The notes: generated from the letters alone by a model not told the origin. A DNA stretch of 64,000 bases from Caprimulgus europaeus (GCA_907165065.1 OU015532.1:46728839-46792838), one strand, 5' to 3'; positions 43,858 to 56,786 are shown, counted from the first letter of the stretch. Program-made: numbers and translations.

Positions 43858-46800
43858 CAGTTATATTTTCAGTACCATAATTTATTGTTTCCTAGACCAT
43901 GAGCCTGGTAGATAAGCTTGAACTAGAGTTCCTGGATTCATTTTTGGCACCAAGGTTTTCACCTCTCTCCAGGTCTGGTGTTTAATCCAACGTGGCAGTG
44001 TGTTTTTCCCAAGCATGGAGGCTTGTGTGTGTGTGTATGTTAGTGGGCAGCAGCAGGCACTTCACAATTTGGAAGCTGTTTGTAGAATCTCCACCTTAAT
44101 GTTCTCTAAAATGGAAATTGCTTTATTAAAAATAACTTGGTTCGCCTCAGTGCACCTGTTTCTACGCAACAGCAAAGGCACCTGTGTTCTATTAATACTT
44201 ACATTATGCAGCACATAGGAAAATGTTCTAACTCAGGTGGATTATCCTCCTGGGAGCCCCATACATTGCTCTTACCTCAGCTCTTTCTCTCTGTAGATGT
44301 CAAATAATTAAATGGTCTTCAGGTTACTTCAACATGTTTGGAGCTTGAATCCTTAAAACCATGTTACTCAGCCAAGTAAGAAGAAACTGATTCCAGCTGG
44401 CTGGTAGCAGGTCTCCATGTTTTTCTCCATTTGAGTTGCCCAATATCTGTTTTGAACCAATCTCTTCTTTTGCACTGCTCTTTAAAAGGAAAATTGATAC
44501 ATAGCTGGTAGGTTGTCTACATTTGCTTGTCACTAGCTTTGTTGTTCAGCTAGAAATAATAGTGTCTCTCATGCTGCTTCTTGTCTAGGTCAATTATATT
44601 TAGTAGAATATCAAAGATTGTGGAAATATTTTTAAGAGGATTAGATATTTTGTGACTACAGCAATGTTAATTTAATATTTGCATTAGCATATGGCAGTTG
44701 GATATCAATTTCAGTTGACTCCCACGGAAAAGATGAAGAGGAAATTGTACTTCTTTTGCTCAGAATCTTATTCAATTTACCCTAAAACCAATAGCATAAA
44801 TTAACATCAAGGCTATGGAGCAGGGCTGTAGATTACTTTGTTCTCTAAATATGCTGGGAAACTTTATTTTCTGGCATCTCTACCAGTTGTGTACCTGGAA
44901 ATGGCCAATCTTATGTTACATTTCATTTGTAGTAGCCAAAGACTGACTGAATATAATGGGAATCTTGTCTAAGATATCTAAAACTCAGTGGTGATTACCC
45001 AAGATTTTTATTTCCATTTAGAATAACAACTTCCCTTAGCTACTTCATCATTTTTCTTAATATTTTAAAGGACCATGATGCTACTAAATAGGTTTTTGCT
45101 GTGTTATATAGCAAAGAAACCCTCCATGAGTGGTACAACAATCATCCAGGATGAGTGGAGCTCTATTGAAAGAGACCTAAAGAGGTCAACTAGGCCATGT
45201 CTTCAAAAATAAAATGAAATATAACTAGTTCCTGACATATATTTATCTAAAAAATTCTTAAAACTCCCTCCTAGATGTCACAGGATCCCTTGGCCAGCAG
45301 ATAGGTCATATGGGACCTTGAGATTCTGATAACCTCATTTTTTTTACCATGTTTGAGCCTTTTTCCAACTGTAGACTTCTCGTTTGTTCCTCTCTCCTAA
45401 CGACATACTAATCTGATGAAAGTTTAATCTACTGATATCCTCACAAAGACTTGATCATTGTCTATCAGAGTGTCTATTCATGATATTTATTTGGTACTAA
45501 GCATAAATGATATATATTATATCTCTACAGGCATCCTTTTTAACTTGATACCTTGTGTGGGAAGAACACAGAGGAGTTTAGTGTACTTTCTTTTCTTTGA
45601 GATTTTGAAAATGGCTCAGTCTGGAGTAAAATGTATGGAAAAAGTGTTGTTAATGATAGAAATTTGAGATCAATTGTATTAGGGCTATAGCAATGATGAG
45701 GTTAGAAAGGAATTTTTACCCACTGTTAGAGTGGTAAGGACCTTTTTGGGTGGTTTGTGTTGTGTTCTGTAGTGAGGAGCTTGGACCACTCTGTGGGCTC
45801 GTGCAGTGAAACCCTCACAAGGGATTGGTGGGAGAACTGTGTCAACAGGGGAACTAATGTAAGAGATCTGTTAGGGTTTATACAATAAACATTCTCTTAA
45901 TGTGGTGTTCTTCCTAACAGGCTTTTCAGAGCCTTTTGAATTGGTTCATGTCCTGTCATCTAAATGGTTCTTGCGTGCTGTAGTTGGTTGGAAAATTAGT
46001 GAGTCGCTCTGCTTGCATTCTGGGTAAAGAGAATTATATCAGTCTCCAGGGCTGCCAGTTTAGGTAACATTAAATAAACCAAACAACACTGTTTTGCTTT
46101 AGAAGTCAAGCTTTGGAAATATTTTATTTTTATTTCTTTTTAAACATGCATTTTCACCTACTTGCTCTTTGCTCTGTGTGAAATGGAAACTGATATTATC
46201 TCTATAATGCAAATTCCTCATTTCTCAGGGTCATATTTCAGCTGAGATCCAGAAGTCAAGTGCTTACATGGAGCAAATAATTCATTTTTGTTTTCTGGTG
46301 CTTTCCTAGATAAGCCCCTTGTCAAATCCTGACAACTTGTGAAGATTGTAGATTTTTGGGACAGAAGGTATACTCCTGATCTCCTCAAAGTGAAAATGTG
46401 TGTGACAACTACAGCATCTGATTTATTAAATGGTTGTGTTACTCTTTGAAGTTAACCATTGCATCATACCTGCTTCCACCATGTTTCTGATGATACTTAT
46501 TTTTCTGCTAGAAGCAGAGAAATTGTACTTGCAACTCAAAAGTATGAAGTCAGTTTTGACTAAATATCTCTTCTGAGGTGAAAAATATTTAAGATAGCTT
46601 TATGACTTGTTTATGGAAAAAAAAAAATCTCTTTGAAGGACTGGAGGATGACTCTTATAATTGTTTGTATACAAACAAGCAGGGTTTTGGAAAACAGGAT
46701 CTGTAAATGGACCAGTGTGGTACTTATGGGTATTGAAATTTAAAATCTCAGTAATATCTTCTTGTTTCTATATAATATCCAAAGCAGAAAACTTCTCTTA

Positions 46801-46999
46801 CTGTTTATATGTATGTTCATTCATGAGGTGGCATGATGACTGGTCTTCCTGCCTGAATAAATGATATTAATCTTAATTGCAGAAATTAACAGTTGGAATG
46901 TCAGCTACTAGTCTTCCTTTGGCATTTAGCCTGAGCTCCATTCCTGGCAAGTGATCCATTATTTAAATTGTGAAGTAGTTTTTGTTGATATAAAGATTA
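43858..46999. other. Unique non-coding stretch
   Basis: No gene recognised. A short GT run lies at about 44024-44037. A 40-bp CR1-like scrap may exist near 45698-45739 but is too short to call. Confidence 0.5.
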
Positions 47000-47311
47000 T
47001 CATAGAACCATGGAATGGTTTGGGTGGGAAAGGACCTTAAAGCTCATCCAGTCCCAACCCCCCTGCCAGCAGCAGGGACACCTTCCACTAGACCAGGTTG
47101 CTCAAAGCCTCATCCAACCTGGCCCAGAACACTTCCAGGGAGGAGCAGCCACAGCTTCTCTGGGCAACCTGGGCCAGGGTCTCACCACCCTCACACCAAA
47201 CAATTTCTTCCTCACATCTCATCTCCATCTCCCCTCTTCCAGTTTCAAGCCATCACCCCTTGTCCTATCACTCCCTACCTGTGTAAAAAGTCCCTCCCCA
47301 GCTTTATGTAG
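47000..47311 (-). mobile_element. CR1 LINE 3' end
   Basis: On the + strand it opens TCATAGAACCATGGAATGG, the reverse complement of the CR1 tail. It continues with AAAGCTCATCCAGTCCCAACC, CCTGCCAGCAGCAGGGACACC, TCTGGGCAACCTGGGCCAGGG, and ends CCCTCCCCAGCTTTATGTAG. Only the last third of ORF2 and the 3' UTR remain. It is a sister of the CR1s at 27684 and 29333. Confidence 0.95.
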
Positions 47312-49341
47312 TAAAAAAGAAAGGTAGCAGTAGCATTTACTGGGTTGTGGGTTTAGTTTTGGTGTTTTGTTGGGGTTTTTTTGTTTGTTTTCCCTAAAGT
47401 CTTTGTCTAAACTAGAACTAAAAGTTGAAAGATTTCACTACTAGATAAAACTCTTCCAGCTTTTTATTTTGTTCTTTGGGATCCTGTGATATCACCAGGC
47501 TGATTCAAGTCTTTAGCACATTGCACCGTTCTAAATGACATTTGGTTCTACCATATGTCATTCTGTATTGTGGCACACCAGAGTAATATAGTGATTTATC
47601 AAGTTTATTAATACTTAATTTATCCTTAATAGAGTTTTAGCTAATCCATCTATTAATTTAACTTGCATTCTTAGTCACTAATTACCGAAGTACAGACACA
47701 TGGTTTATCCTGGAAGATGGTATTTTGAGGTAAATTCCTCCTTATGTTGTAGCTCAGGAGAAGTTTAGTAGTGGTTTAGGCAAAAGGCAATTGTGTTGCA
47801 TTATGGCATTTTTTCAGATGAAATTTCAGAAGGGTTGATTTGGAGATTGTACCAACAAGCTGTGAGGATTTATCTAGAAGATTAAAAGACTAAGACTCAA
47901 ATACATGAATTAAAAGAGTGAGTTTCTTGGGGCTAGTTAGTTGTTCGCTATCAGCGTTGCATTTATTTAGCCAATAATACTTTATTATGCTATTAAGGCT
48001 ATTTGTGTGCATTTGCAGTCTAATAAAGTCAGGGTAAGGAATTAGAATATAATTCCTCAAGAAAAATGAGGAGACATGACTAGTTAACAGGGTCTGTGTC
48101 CTCCTTATTTTACAGAGCACAGCAAAACAGCATTACTGAATAAAGGTTAAGGGAGCTGATAGACAACAACTACAACACATAGAATGATATTGTGGAGAGA
48201 TTCTGGTTTTACTTATATAAAGACCTCTTTATTTTCTTTTATATTGAAAAAAAATTATACAGGTTAAGGGGGCTAGTTAGGAACGTGGTATGTGCAAGAA
48301 CATTTCTGGGCTGCAGTGATTTGCCCATTCAATCATGTTGTACAAAACACTAAGCATAAAAGCTCAAATAAGGTGGAAAATTGCTAAGACAAAAAGAAAT
48401 GACTCCATGGAAATGAGGTTGATTTTGCACATATTTGCTTGGAGGTTGGTTGTTCATTTTGTTTTACTGCTGCATGGCCCACAATAAGTCATAACAACAA
48501 CAAAAATGAAAACTTGTGAGTATCGAAACAAAAGTATTTGGCTGGAAACCAAATTATCTTGAAAATGAGATGTAAATGCATAGAAGGGGGAATACATGAA
48601 AGGAGAAGAGTTTCAACTTCTGTAATTATTATTGTCACCTCAAGTCAAGTCATGAATAATTTGCTTCTGTTGTGCCTTTCATTTGCTCTTTGCGTAGAAC
48701 AATGTTCCAACTGAACGCTGTGGACTGTGGAGGAAGTTCACTGTTTCCTTACAACAATATAGTCAAGACATTTTTCTTTCTCTCTTTGTCTTGTCTTTGT
48801 TTCCTAGTGAATGTAACCCTTTAAAATGTGCATCCACCATGAAGTCAACTACAAAGAAGGAAGTTTTTGCAAATGCTTTGTGAAGGTTATTTTCACCCTG
48901 AGTAACAGATACAGGAGCCTGAATTCTTAACATGATATATCGTATTTCTTTCTCTTACCCATTGATCACTAAAAACTTATTTAAAGCCCAGTGAAGTCAG
49001 TTGAAAGGATTTACTACTGTAGGGTTTAATTTAGTAATGGCTGTTAAAAAAACCAACAACAAAAGTAAAACACACACACAAAAAAGCTGCAGTAGTCTTT
49101 TTGCCATTTGCTCTTCCATCCCAGGTTGCATATACAGTCACTTGAGTACTGGAAGCTAGTGAGGTTTTTTCATGCATGTGGTATAAATCTAGTGACTAAA
49201 AGATTTCACCTGTTGGGGGCTGTTCTCAGTGTATGTTTTGATCTGTTTGGATCTTTGCAGATCTTAAATCTCTAGCTTCCTTCATCGAAACCTGGAACTT
49301 CCTTTCACTTCATTTGAAATCATGATAACTGTCATCACTGT
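47312..49341. other. Unique non-coding stretch
   Basis: No gene or interspersed repeat recognised. T/G-rich (47345-47395) and A/C-rich (49047-49085) tracts are present. Confidence 0.5.
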
Positions 49342-49735
49342 ATCACAGAATCATCTGATGTTGTGAGCTGGAAGGGAGCCACAAGGATCATGGAGTCCAA
49401 CTCCTGTCCCTGCACAGGACAATCCCAACATTCACACCATGTCCCTGAGGGCCTTGGCCAAATGCTGCTGGAATCTTGTCAGGCTTGGTGCCATCAGCAC
49501 CTCCCTGGGGAGCCTGTGCCAGTGCTCCACCACCCTCTGCCTCAAGAACCTTTTCCTCATGGCCAACCTCCCCCTCCCCTGCCACATCTTCCTGCCATGT
49601 CCTGTGCTCCTGGCGTTGGTGGCCAGAGAGAAGAGCTCAGCGCCTGCCCCTCCTCTTCCCCTTGGGAGGAAGTTGTGCACCACATCCTCTCTCTCCCCTC
49701 CAAAAAAAAGCCCTACCAAGAAGATCAAGAGTAGA
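49342..49735 (-). mobile_element. CR1-like LINE 3' end, different subfamily
   Basis: It starts (as the complement of the tail) ATCACAGAATCATCTGATG. The minus-strand frame 49432-49728 reads RQRVVEHWHRLPREV and APSLTRFQQHLAKAL, the terminal ORF2 block of CR1. Its higher GC and divergent 3' UTR (GTCCAACTCCTGTCCCTGC) separate it from the other CR1 copies, so it is an X-like or other older lineage. The 5' limit is uncertain by about 40 bp. Confidence 0.85.
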
Positions 49736-52700
49736 CAGTGCTGAAGTCCATTGAAATGATAAAATCATATTTATTTCTAGAGGGGTCAATACTTGTGAAT
49801 GTTTGGTATGGAAGAGAAGATGGTCCAGAGACTAGATTGGAGTCACACCAGCAGACAACTGCAAGAAATCCTTGCTAATAACTTTTCATCCCTTGGTGTA
49901 TCTGTCACGTGGTTGTTCATTTAATCTTTGTGAATTTAATTATTCATGAATCTTTAATAGAAACTTGCTAATGGTTCTTATGTGACTTAGGAGCCTAAGT
50001 CTCATAATCATAAATTAATTACATAAGGAGAAACCAGAGCCCCATTGACAATCAATTAGTTTTAGGGCTGTAAGTGCCACTGTCACTTTGGAAAACAGAA
50101 TTTAGGCTTTTTAATCATTTAAGTACTTGGATATTTTTATGCTGTGTTTTTGCTACAGAACAGGCATGATATTTTCTGTAATGAGGTATTGAATCTGAGA
50201 TAAAGATATATGTGCAAATATTTCAGGAAAAAAATAAGCTTTGCATGAATGAAAGCAGCAGGCATTCTACTCAGTTAAATTTTAGGTCCAACAGGATTAA
50301 ATAGGTGAGGAAATACCTGTGCTCTAGTTGAAGATACTTCATCATAAGAACCCTCTGACTATGTAGAGACCTCCCAGCCTCAAAAGCCTCACACAGCATC
50401 AGGTGTTCAGCTTTCCTCAAATAAACCCAGTCAGTTATGAGTTCTGTTTAGAAGTAAAAGGAGGAGATGTACCAAAGAGGAGGAACCTCCTAAAGAAGCT
50501 TCTAGAATTGCCCGCACGTAAATCCAGCCCGGTTTCTTCTGATAATGCTCTAATTAGTCACATCTTTGTAGGAAGTTTGCATGCTGCTCTCGTGACTTCT
50601 TCTGTTCTTGGATTTCTTAGTGGTAAAGTTTCAGATGTCACCAACATCAAACAGCAGGAACGAACATCTGCTGCTCTCATAAACTTCCAGGAGATGTCTT
50701 CCCTGATGTCTCGGAGCGCAAGCCTGGGTATGGCCTTGGAGATGGATTAGACTGGAGTATTTTCTAGGGCAGATGGCCAAATTAAAGTTATTTACTTAGA
50801 TAGCACAGACACACTAGTAAATCTACATGAATTAGTCCAATAAAGTACATAGTACAGAGGAGGGGGAAGACAACTGTGGTTTAATTTATACAAAGATGAC
50901 ATTGAAATAGCTTATTTTTTAAAACCAAATCTGCCTAAAAGGGATAATCTGAGAATAATAAACTCTTTAATATTAGTGTGCTAACAACAGTCATCCTATC
51001 TGCTACTTCTTGCATAAATGGAAGACTAAAGTATTATGCTGGTAACTGTGCATCACAATATATAGTGAATATATAGACATACACATACACAGAGCCTGTG
51101 TGTGAATTACAACATATGGGTTATATGCAATGATGGAGGAATTAAAGAAAAAAGCAACTGTAGATGTTTGAATGTTTTGTTCTGGAGGGCTTTTGCTTTC
51201 AGAAGGGAATCTGCTTCCCTCTGTCACGAACATAACTTCTGTTAAACAATTTGAAATCTTAGTCAGAGAACCAAGCTGACATAGTCCCCTATGGAAAACA
51301 GAAATGAAAATACCTTGTCAGTAATAGTCTTGAGTCATTCTTGATACAATAAAGATAAGGGTGAAGATTAAATAAATAGCTGAAATATAGGTGAAATAAT
51401 AGTATCTCTTTAATTATTAGCACAGTCTTCATCTGATAACAGGAATTACTATAAATGTAACCAAATTAATATCCTCAGAGAAGGTTCTACACAAAAAATA
51501 TGATTTATTCCTCCCCCCCTCTAAAAATATAGGTGTGAGATTTTGATTTTTTTCAACATCTCAGAATCTGAGATACCAACAGATGGACAATGGGGATTGC
51601 CATTGATTTGTAAGCTTAAATCAATTTTATGTGAAAAAGGGATAAATATCAAAGCCTTTAATGTAGTATTTTTCATCCTTATTCTTTACTATGTAGATTC
51701 TTATAGTGTTGTTTGGAAAGGTTAGAGAGGTGCAGTATATTTAACAAGATTATTGGCAATATTTGGCTTAGTATATCTTCTTTTGAAGCCTCTTGTCTAG
51801 TAAGGAGAAAGGTGGGGGCAGGACAGCCCTCAGTGAGAGGCTGCTGAAGGGTCCTGTTGGATCTGCATGGAGCATGACAGCATCTCAAATGAACAAATTC
51901 ATGTAGCTCAGCAATTTGAACCTATTTGCAATTAATTGAGTTGTGACCTGCAAATGTCAGAGATTTCAGTGTTTTTCCAATTTGATTTGAACAAAAGTGT
52001 GCTTGGAATAAGAGCATAGCATACAGATATTCCAGGACTTCTCAGTCCATGCTTCTCTAGCTAATTTATCAAATATTGTCTTTTGGGGAGAGTATAAATC
52101 AGCTCTTCAGAGAAATGTCGTCTTTTTTTGGTTTACAAAAGTGTTTCCCCTGACTAAAACTCCACATGAAACTGTTTAATGTTCATAGCCACCAGTCACT
52201 GCTGAGAGAGAAAAGTCTCCAGTTCTTCTGCAAAAAATCCTCCCACTCCAGAGTGTTTTACTGTGTCACTTCAGAAATCTGTCTCTAGTCTGTGTATTTT
52301 AATGTCAATAGAATATGCTTCTGTTTTTTATCCTCAAACTTTTTGGCACACATGAAAGTGATCAGTTGACCATCTGATAGATTCAGTCAAGTTGCCTGTC
52401 AGACTTCTCAAGTTGCTGACTCCATCTGGTATGAAGTCAGAAAAAACTGACTGAAAACAAGTTCTAATTTGATTTTTTTGACTCCTCACCCTTTTTGATG
52501 AGTTCAACCTATGAATTCAAACCGGCCTGAAGAAAGGCCAGGTAATTACTTTGTGATAAGAAGAGCAGCACTGAAGGATTTGCCTGGGGCTCAGAACACT
52601 GATGGTTGGATAAAACTCAACAAAGTCCATGGTCCCAGAAGGCTGCTGAGGCTGGATCTGCTCTAGGCTGATACGCTTGGAGGAAAGGTCAGGCAGCTGT

Positions 52701-52988
52701 GGAAGCCTGAAGAGCAGAAGGTCTTGCAGCTCTGTGGCTGGGTAGCAGAAGGGGATTGATTGAAATAAGTTAACTGATTCCTCCTTTCTTTAGGCTCACA
52801 TTCCCCAGACGGGTGAGCAGGTGTCTGTGCCATCACTACAAACAATGGGAGCTCTGATGTGAACCTCCTGCACAATTGCAGTGGGACAGGAAGACCTTTT
52901 AAACCCCAGGTCTAAAAGTTTGCCCCCACCCTTCTTTTAAGCATAGTCATGCATTTACATTAGAATGAGTGTTCAGAGCAGAAAGTAA
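49736..52988. other. Unique non-coding stretch with regulatory candidate
   Basis: No certain gene. The block at 49880-50160 is listed separately. A 115-codon frame at 50403-50750 covers unusually balanced sequence but encodes no recognised domain. Confidence 0.45.
49880..50160. promoter_or_regulatory. Candidate conserved non-coding element, homeodomain-site rich
   Basis: It contains an E-box CACGTG (49906-49911), TAATTA at 49937-49942 and 50016-50021, CAATTAG at 50053-50059, and several further ATTCATGA and AATCAT cores, all free of simple repeats. Density of TAATTA palindromes with an E-box is typical of developmental enhancers, but AT-rich DNA produces such cores readily. Confidence 0.28.
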
Positions 52989-53148
52989 TTCTTTCCTTCT
53001 TTCCTTCTTTCCTTCTTTCCTTCTTTCCTTCTTTCCTTCTTTCCTTCTTTCCTTCTTTCCTTCTTTCCTTCTTTCCTTCTTTCCTTCTTTCCTTCTTTCC
53101 TTCTTTCCTTCTTTCCTTCTTTCCTTCTTTCCTTCTTTCCTTCTTTCC
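52989..53148 (+). repeat. Exact 20 x 8-bp polypyrimidine array (TTCTTTCC)
   Basis: Twenty uninterrupted copies of the alternating tetramers TTCT and TTCC (160 bp). The + strand contains only C and T, so the array is a mirror-symmetric polypurine-polypyrimidine tract able to form intramolecular triplex (H-DNA). The frame across it encodes Ser/Phe/Leu/Pro repeats and is an artefact. Confidence 0.97.
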
Positions 53149-55385
53149 TATTTCCAGGAAAACAAAAAAAAGAGTATTCTTAGTAGCATCTTACTATATC
53201 TCAGACACCCACCCTGATGGGAGTGGCTAATTGTTTCTATTGGCAACCACTGAAAAAAAATCAAAGCAGCTTTGTTAGCTTTGATCTAGGACAGAAAGCA
53301 GAACACCACCCAGGAAGAACACAGCAGTGGTTTCACTTTCAGTAATTCCCCTCTGTGCCTTGTTTCACCTGAGCTCAGTTAGGAGCAAAGCCAGGTGCCT
53401 TCAGCGTGGCCACAGCCTTCAAAGGTTGCTGCCCCATGGAGTGGTGACACACTAAATGATGGAGGACTGCTGGGATTCCTCTGGAACTTGTTGTAACTAC
53501 AAGTAGCTCCTGTTTACTTGAGCATCCTACTTCGTTACACAATCCTAAGCTTGTGTAACTAAAGAAGAAGGGTAGACTAATTAGAAAGACTTGTCAAAAG
53601 TCAGTTGTCTTAAAGATGTGTCTCTACTTAATAACTTTATTGTGCTTCCACTGTGGTTTTGGTTTTTTTTCCAAGAGGAGTTGGCTTAAAATTACAGCAA
53701 GATGAAAACAATTCCACCCTGGGGATAAATTTGTTGTCTAAGTAAAACTGTCTATTGACCAGGATGCTCTCATAGTTTGAAATGACTTTTGTCTTCTTAA
53801 TCCTTTTAATAATGCTTTTAAAGATTAATTGTGCAGTTAGCCATTACAGAAGAATAGTTGGAAGATGTTTGTCTGATTGTCAGGGCAATTCTGACAGATT
53901 TTTTTAGTATTTTATTTGAATATGGCAGTTGGTCAGAATTTTGTAATAGAATCTTATTAAATTCCACTGCAGCCATAAATGCATTTTTCTCAGAAGAAAG
54001 GTAAAAAAAATAAAAAGGAGGTTTATGTACTATTATTTTCCCTTTCAATAATCTCAGTGTTTTCAAGCAATTCTACATCTTTTGTTGTTTTTCTTCTCTG
54101 TGTCCTCTTTCTTCATATGAATCACAGGAGATATTTTAAAATCTCTTGGACTGGCAAACTAGAAAGTGAAGACAGCTTCCTTCTCTACTGAAATATCTGA
54201 GTCAGAAGGAATCACTTCCAGTGGGTGAGTTGTGACCTAACCTGTCACTGACTTCTTTTCTGAATCAGCTAAATAGCAGATACCTCTCAAAAATGTTTGA
54301 AAATCATGAGGTTGAGCTCACCACCTGTTTTCATTTAAGCTACTAAAGAGCCACCAGCAAATAGTATTTTATCTTCCATAATTTCCTGACTGATGGTTCT
54401 GAATGTAACTGGGAAAGCACCTTCAAAGGAGTGAACTAAATGAATGTTTCTATTTATCACATCAACTTTCTAGTCCTACTCTGGCTTTACTTCTTGATTA
54501 GGTTTTGAGGGATCAAGTGTTTATGGTAGTTCCTGTTATTTCTTTGTCTCTAAGTAAAGATTGAATTAGAGATTCCTTTCCAATTAACATAAATTCAGGA
54601 TGAAAAGTATGAAAACAATTTATTTCCTATGAAGTTCTCCGAGTGCAAATGAAAGTGGAATTTGGATAAAGCTTGTACAGCTTCCATTTAGACATCAGAA
54701 TTGCAGTTTTACTACTATCATCTCAACATGGAGCTCTGGCAAAAGTGGAACCTACTGGAAATGCATTGTTTGTGCTGGACTTAGGAAGGGAAATGCAATC
54801 TCTGCTTTCACATAATAATGCAATGAGAACAATATTCAGCAAAAGAAAATCTGCACTTCCTTGAAATCTTATTATTTGTGTTTGAAAAATATACTAATTA
54901 TTTGCTCAGGGTAAAGATTTGAGCTTCAAGTAATTTTCAAACCTTTGTTCTCATTGCCTTCCTCTGAGTCAGAAAGCTGTTGTAATTAGCTTGTATAGGG
55001 AATGTGTAGATGACCTAAAATTCTCCTTTTCTTGCTAGTAAATGAGGCATAGCAGATATGTGGGCAAGGAGGACGGCTCTGTTATGCTCCAGTGATTGGA
55101 GTTGTATCACAAAATACGTAGGTTGGTGTGAGCATGGGTTTGCTTATATGTCAGTAAATGAAGTGGCAAGGTTAGGTCTCTGAAATGGAAATGGCATATC
55201 AGATAGGTTTTACTTGTGTTCATGGGAGATCTCACTGGCCAGGCTGGGACACATGGCTGCTCTGGTCTCTTTTAAACTACTATAGTATACATAGGGGAAA
55301 AAATAAAACTTAGATGGAAAAGTATGTCTTGTGTAAAATGTGAAGCTGGGCAGAGGTGCTCTGTCAAAATAACACAATTTTAATC
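53149..55385. other. Unique non-coding stretch
   Basis: No gene or interspersed repeat recognised. The part at 54670-54910 is repeat-free with several TGCAAT/ATTGCA words and is a weak regulatory candidate. Confidence 0.5.
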
Positions 55386-56014
55386 TGTCCTGGTTTCACT
55401 AGGACAGGGTTAATTTTCTTCTTAGCAGCTAGAATAGCTGTGTTTTGGTTTTAGTGTGGGGTTTGTTATGAGAAGAATGTTGATAACATACTGATGTTTT
55501 TAATTGTTGCTGGAAGTCCAAGGACTTTGTGTTTTGCTGGTCTGCAAGTGCAAAGGACTGGGGTAGGGGGAAGTGCAGTAATTAGCAAACCCCCAAATTG
55601 ACATTTGGATAAGCCAATGAGATATTCCAGATCATATCCCATCACAGTCAGTGTGTTAATGAGGGTTGACCAGAAAGCTGGGAATTCTCTTAGGGGTTGC
55701 TTGGGCTTGCTCTTCTGGGATTGTGGATTTGGGGTTCCTTTCACTCCTCTGAGGTCATTATCAGCAGGTGGTGAGCAATTGTACTGTGCATCATTCAGAT
55801 ATTATTAATTACTGTTATTGTTGTTATTATCCTTTTTATTATCATTATTATTTTAAGTTCATTCCAATTATTAAATTGTTCTTATCTCAACCTACAAGTC
55901 CCCTTCCCTTTCCCCCTCCAATTCTCTCCCCTATTCCCAGGGTGGATGGGGGGAAAGGTGGGAGGTGCGAGCGGCTGCGTGGTGTTTGGTTACCACCCCA
56001 GTTAAACTCCTACA
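55386..56014 (-). mobile_element. Solo ERV LTR, type B
   Basis: The 629-bp element reads, on the minus strand, from TGTAGGAGTTTAACTGGGG to GTGAAACCAGGACA. Flanks are TAATC (55381-55385) and TGATC (56015-56019), matching at 4 of 5, consistent with a decayed 5-bp target duplication. Its AATAAT-rich central part, the GATGCACAGTACAATTGC block and the ATCCCAGAAGAGCAAG block identify it as the same subfamily as 28971-29847. No internal viral region is present. Confidence 0.85.
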
Positions 56015-56578
56015 TGATCAGAAGCAGCCGTGGGGGTTGTTTCATTTCTGCTGGCACCTCTAGCTCAGTGCATTAGTAACTTTTACTTAGTGATGTTAGT
56101 AACTGTTTTCTGGTGGTGACTGTGTGCAGGTACTTGTGGATCCTGGCGTTCACGCTTACATAAAGCGCTCTGGTGCCTTGAAATGACTTCTTCTCGGAAG
56201 GAGTGTCTGTGGCAGTGCTAAATGTTTCCTAGCAGAGAAGTGCCATAGGCTCTTTTAATTGAATTGGGGAGCTGATAGAACGAGGCAAAGTGTATGCTGA
56301 AATCCTGCTGTCTGTCTGCAGCACAAGGCCAGCAGACAGGAGCAGCAAAAACCTTCTGATGTTCAGTAAACCCCCTCGGAGGTCTCCAGAGGGATGGCTT
56401 CTGGGGGTGGAACTGGAACCTTTTTCTCTGTGGGTGTCACAGCCTTTGTCTCACTGCAAAAAAATGCCAGCCAGTGCTTTCAACTTGATGTTGCCTATGA
56501 TATGGGCATCTTTCCTGTGAGAGGTAAGATAAAAATGCTCATCTAGTTCATACAGGTGAAAATATATTAAAAAAATAT
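56015..56578. other. Unique non-coding stretch
   Basis: No gene seen. Relatively GC-balanced between about 56100 and 56520, with TCTTTTAATTGAATTGGGG near 56251. Confidence 0.45.
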
Positions 56579-56786
56579 AGGAATATGGTGAAATATGTGA
56601 AAAAATATATATAGGAATATGGTGAAATATGTGAAAAAATATATATAGGAATATGGTGAAATATGTGAAAATATAGTCATATATTTTATGAATATATATT
56701 TTATATATATTTTCATATATATATTCATATATATATTCATATTTCACCATATTCCTATATATATTTTTTCATATATTTCACCATAT
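56579..56786. repeat. 34-bp tandem units plus inverted copy: cruciform-prone AT cluster
   Basis: Three direct units starting AGGAATATGGTGAAATATG lie at 56579, 56613 and 56647 (period 34). An inverted copy of about one and a half units occupies 56738-56786. The arms are about 50 bp, nearly perfect, separated by about 70 bp of TATA-rich sequence that is itself self-complementary. Open frames on the minus strand encode Tyr-Ile-His-Glu repeats and are artefacts. Confidence 0.9.

Noticed and set aside
45698-45739. GAGGTTAGAAAGGAATTTTTACC, similar to a CR1 segment
   Set aside because: About 40 bp of imperfect resemblance with no supporting flanks is too little to call an element. The nearby ATACAATAAACATTCTC (about 45880) looks LTR-end-like but is likewise unsupported.
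50403-50750. 115-codon frame, considered as an exon
   Set aside because: Composition is balanced but no domain is recognised; it may instead be part of a non-coding conserved block.
52540-52880. GC-richer stretch considered as a repeat fragment
   Set aside because: Some phrases recall CR1 (GCTGAGGCTGGATCTGCTC), but order and tail do not fit.
52969-53217. 82-codon Ser-Phe-Leu-Pro repeat frame
   Set aside because: Produced by the TTCTTTCC array.
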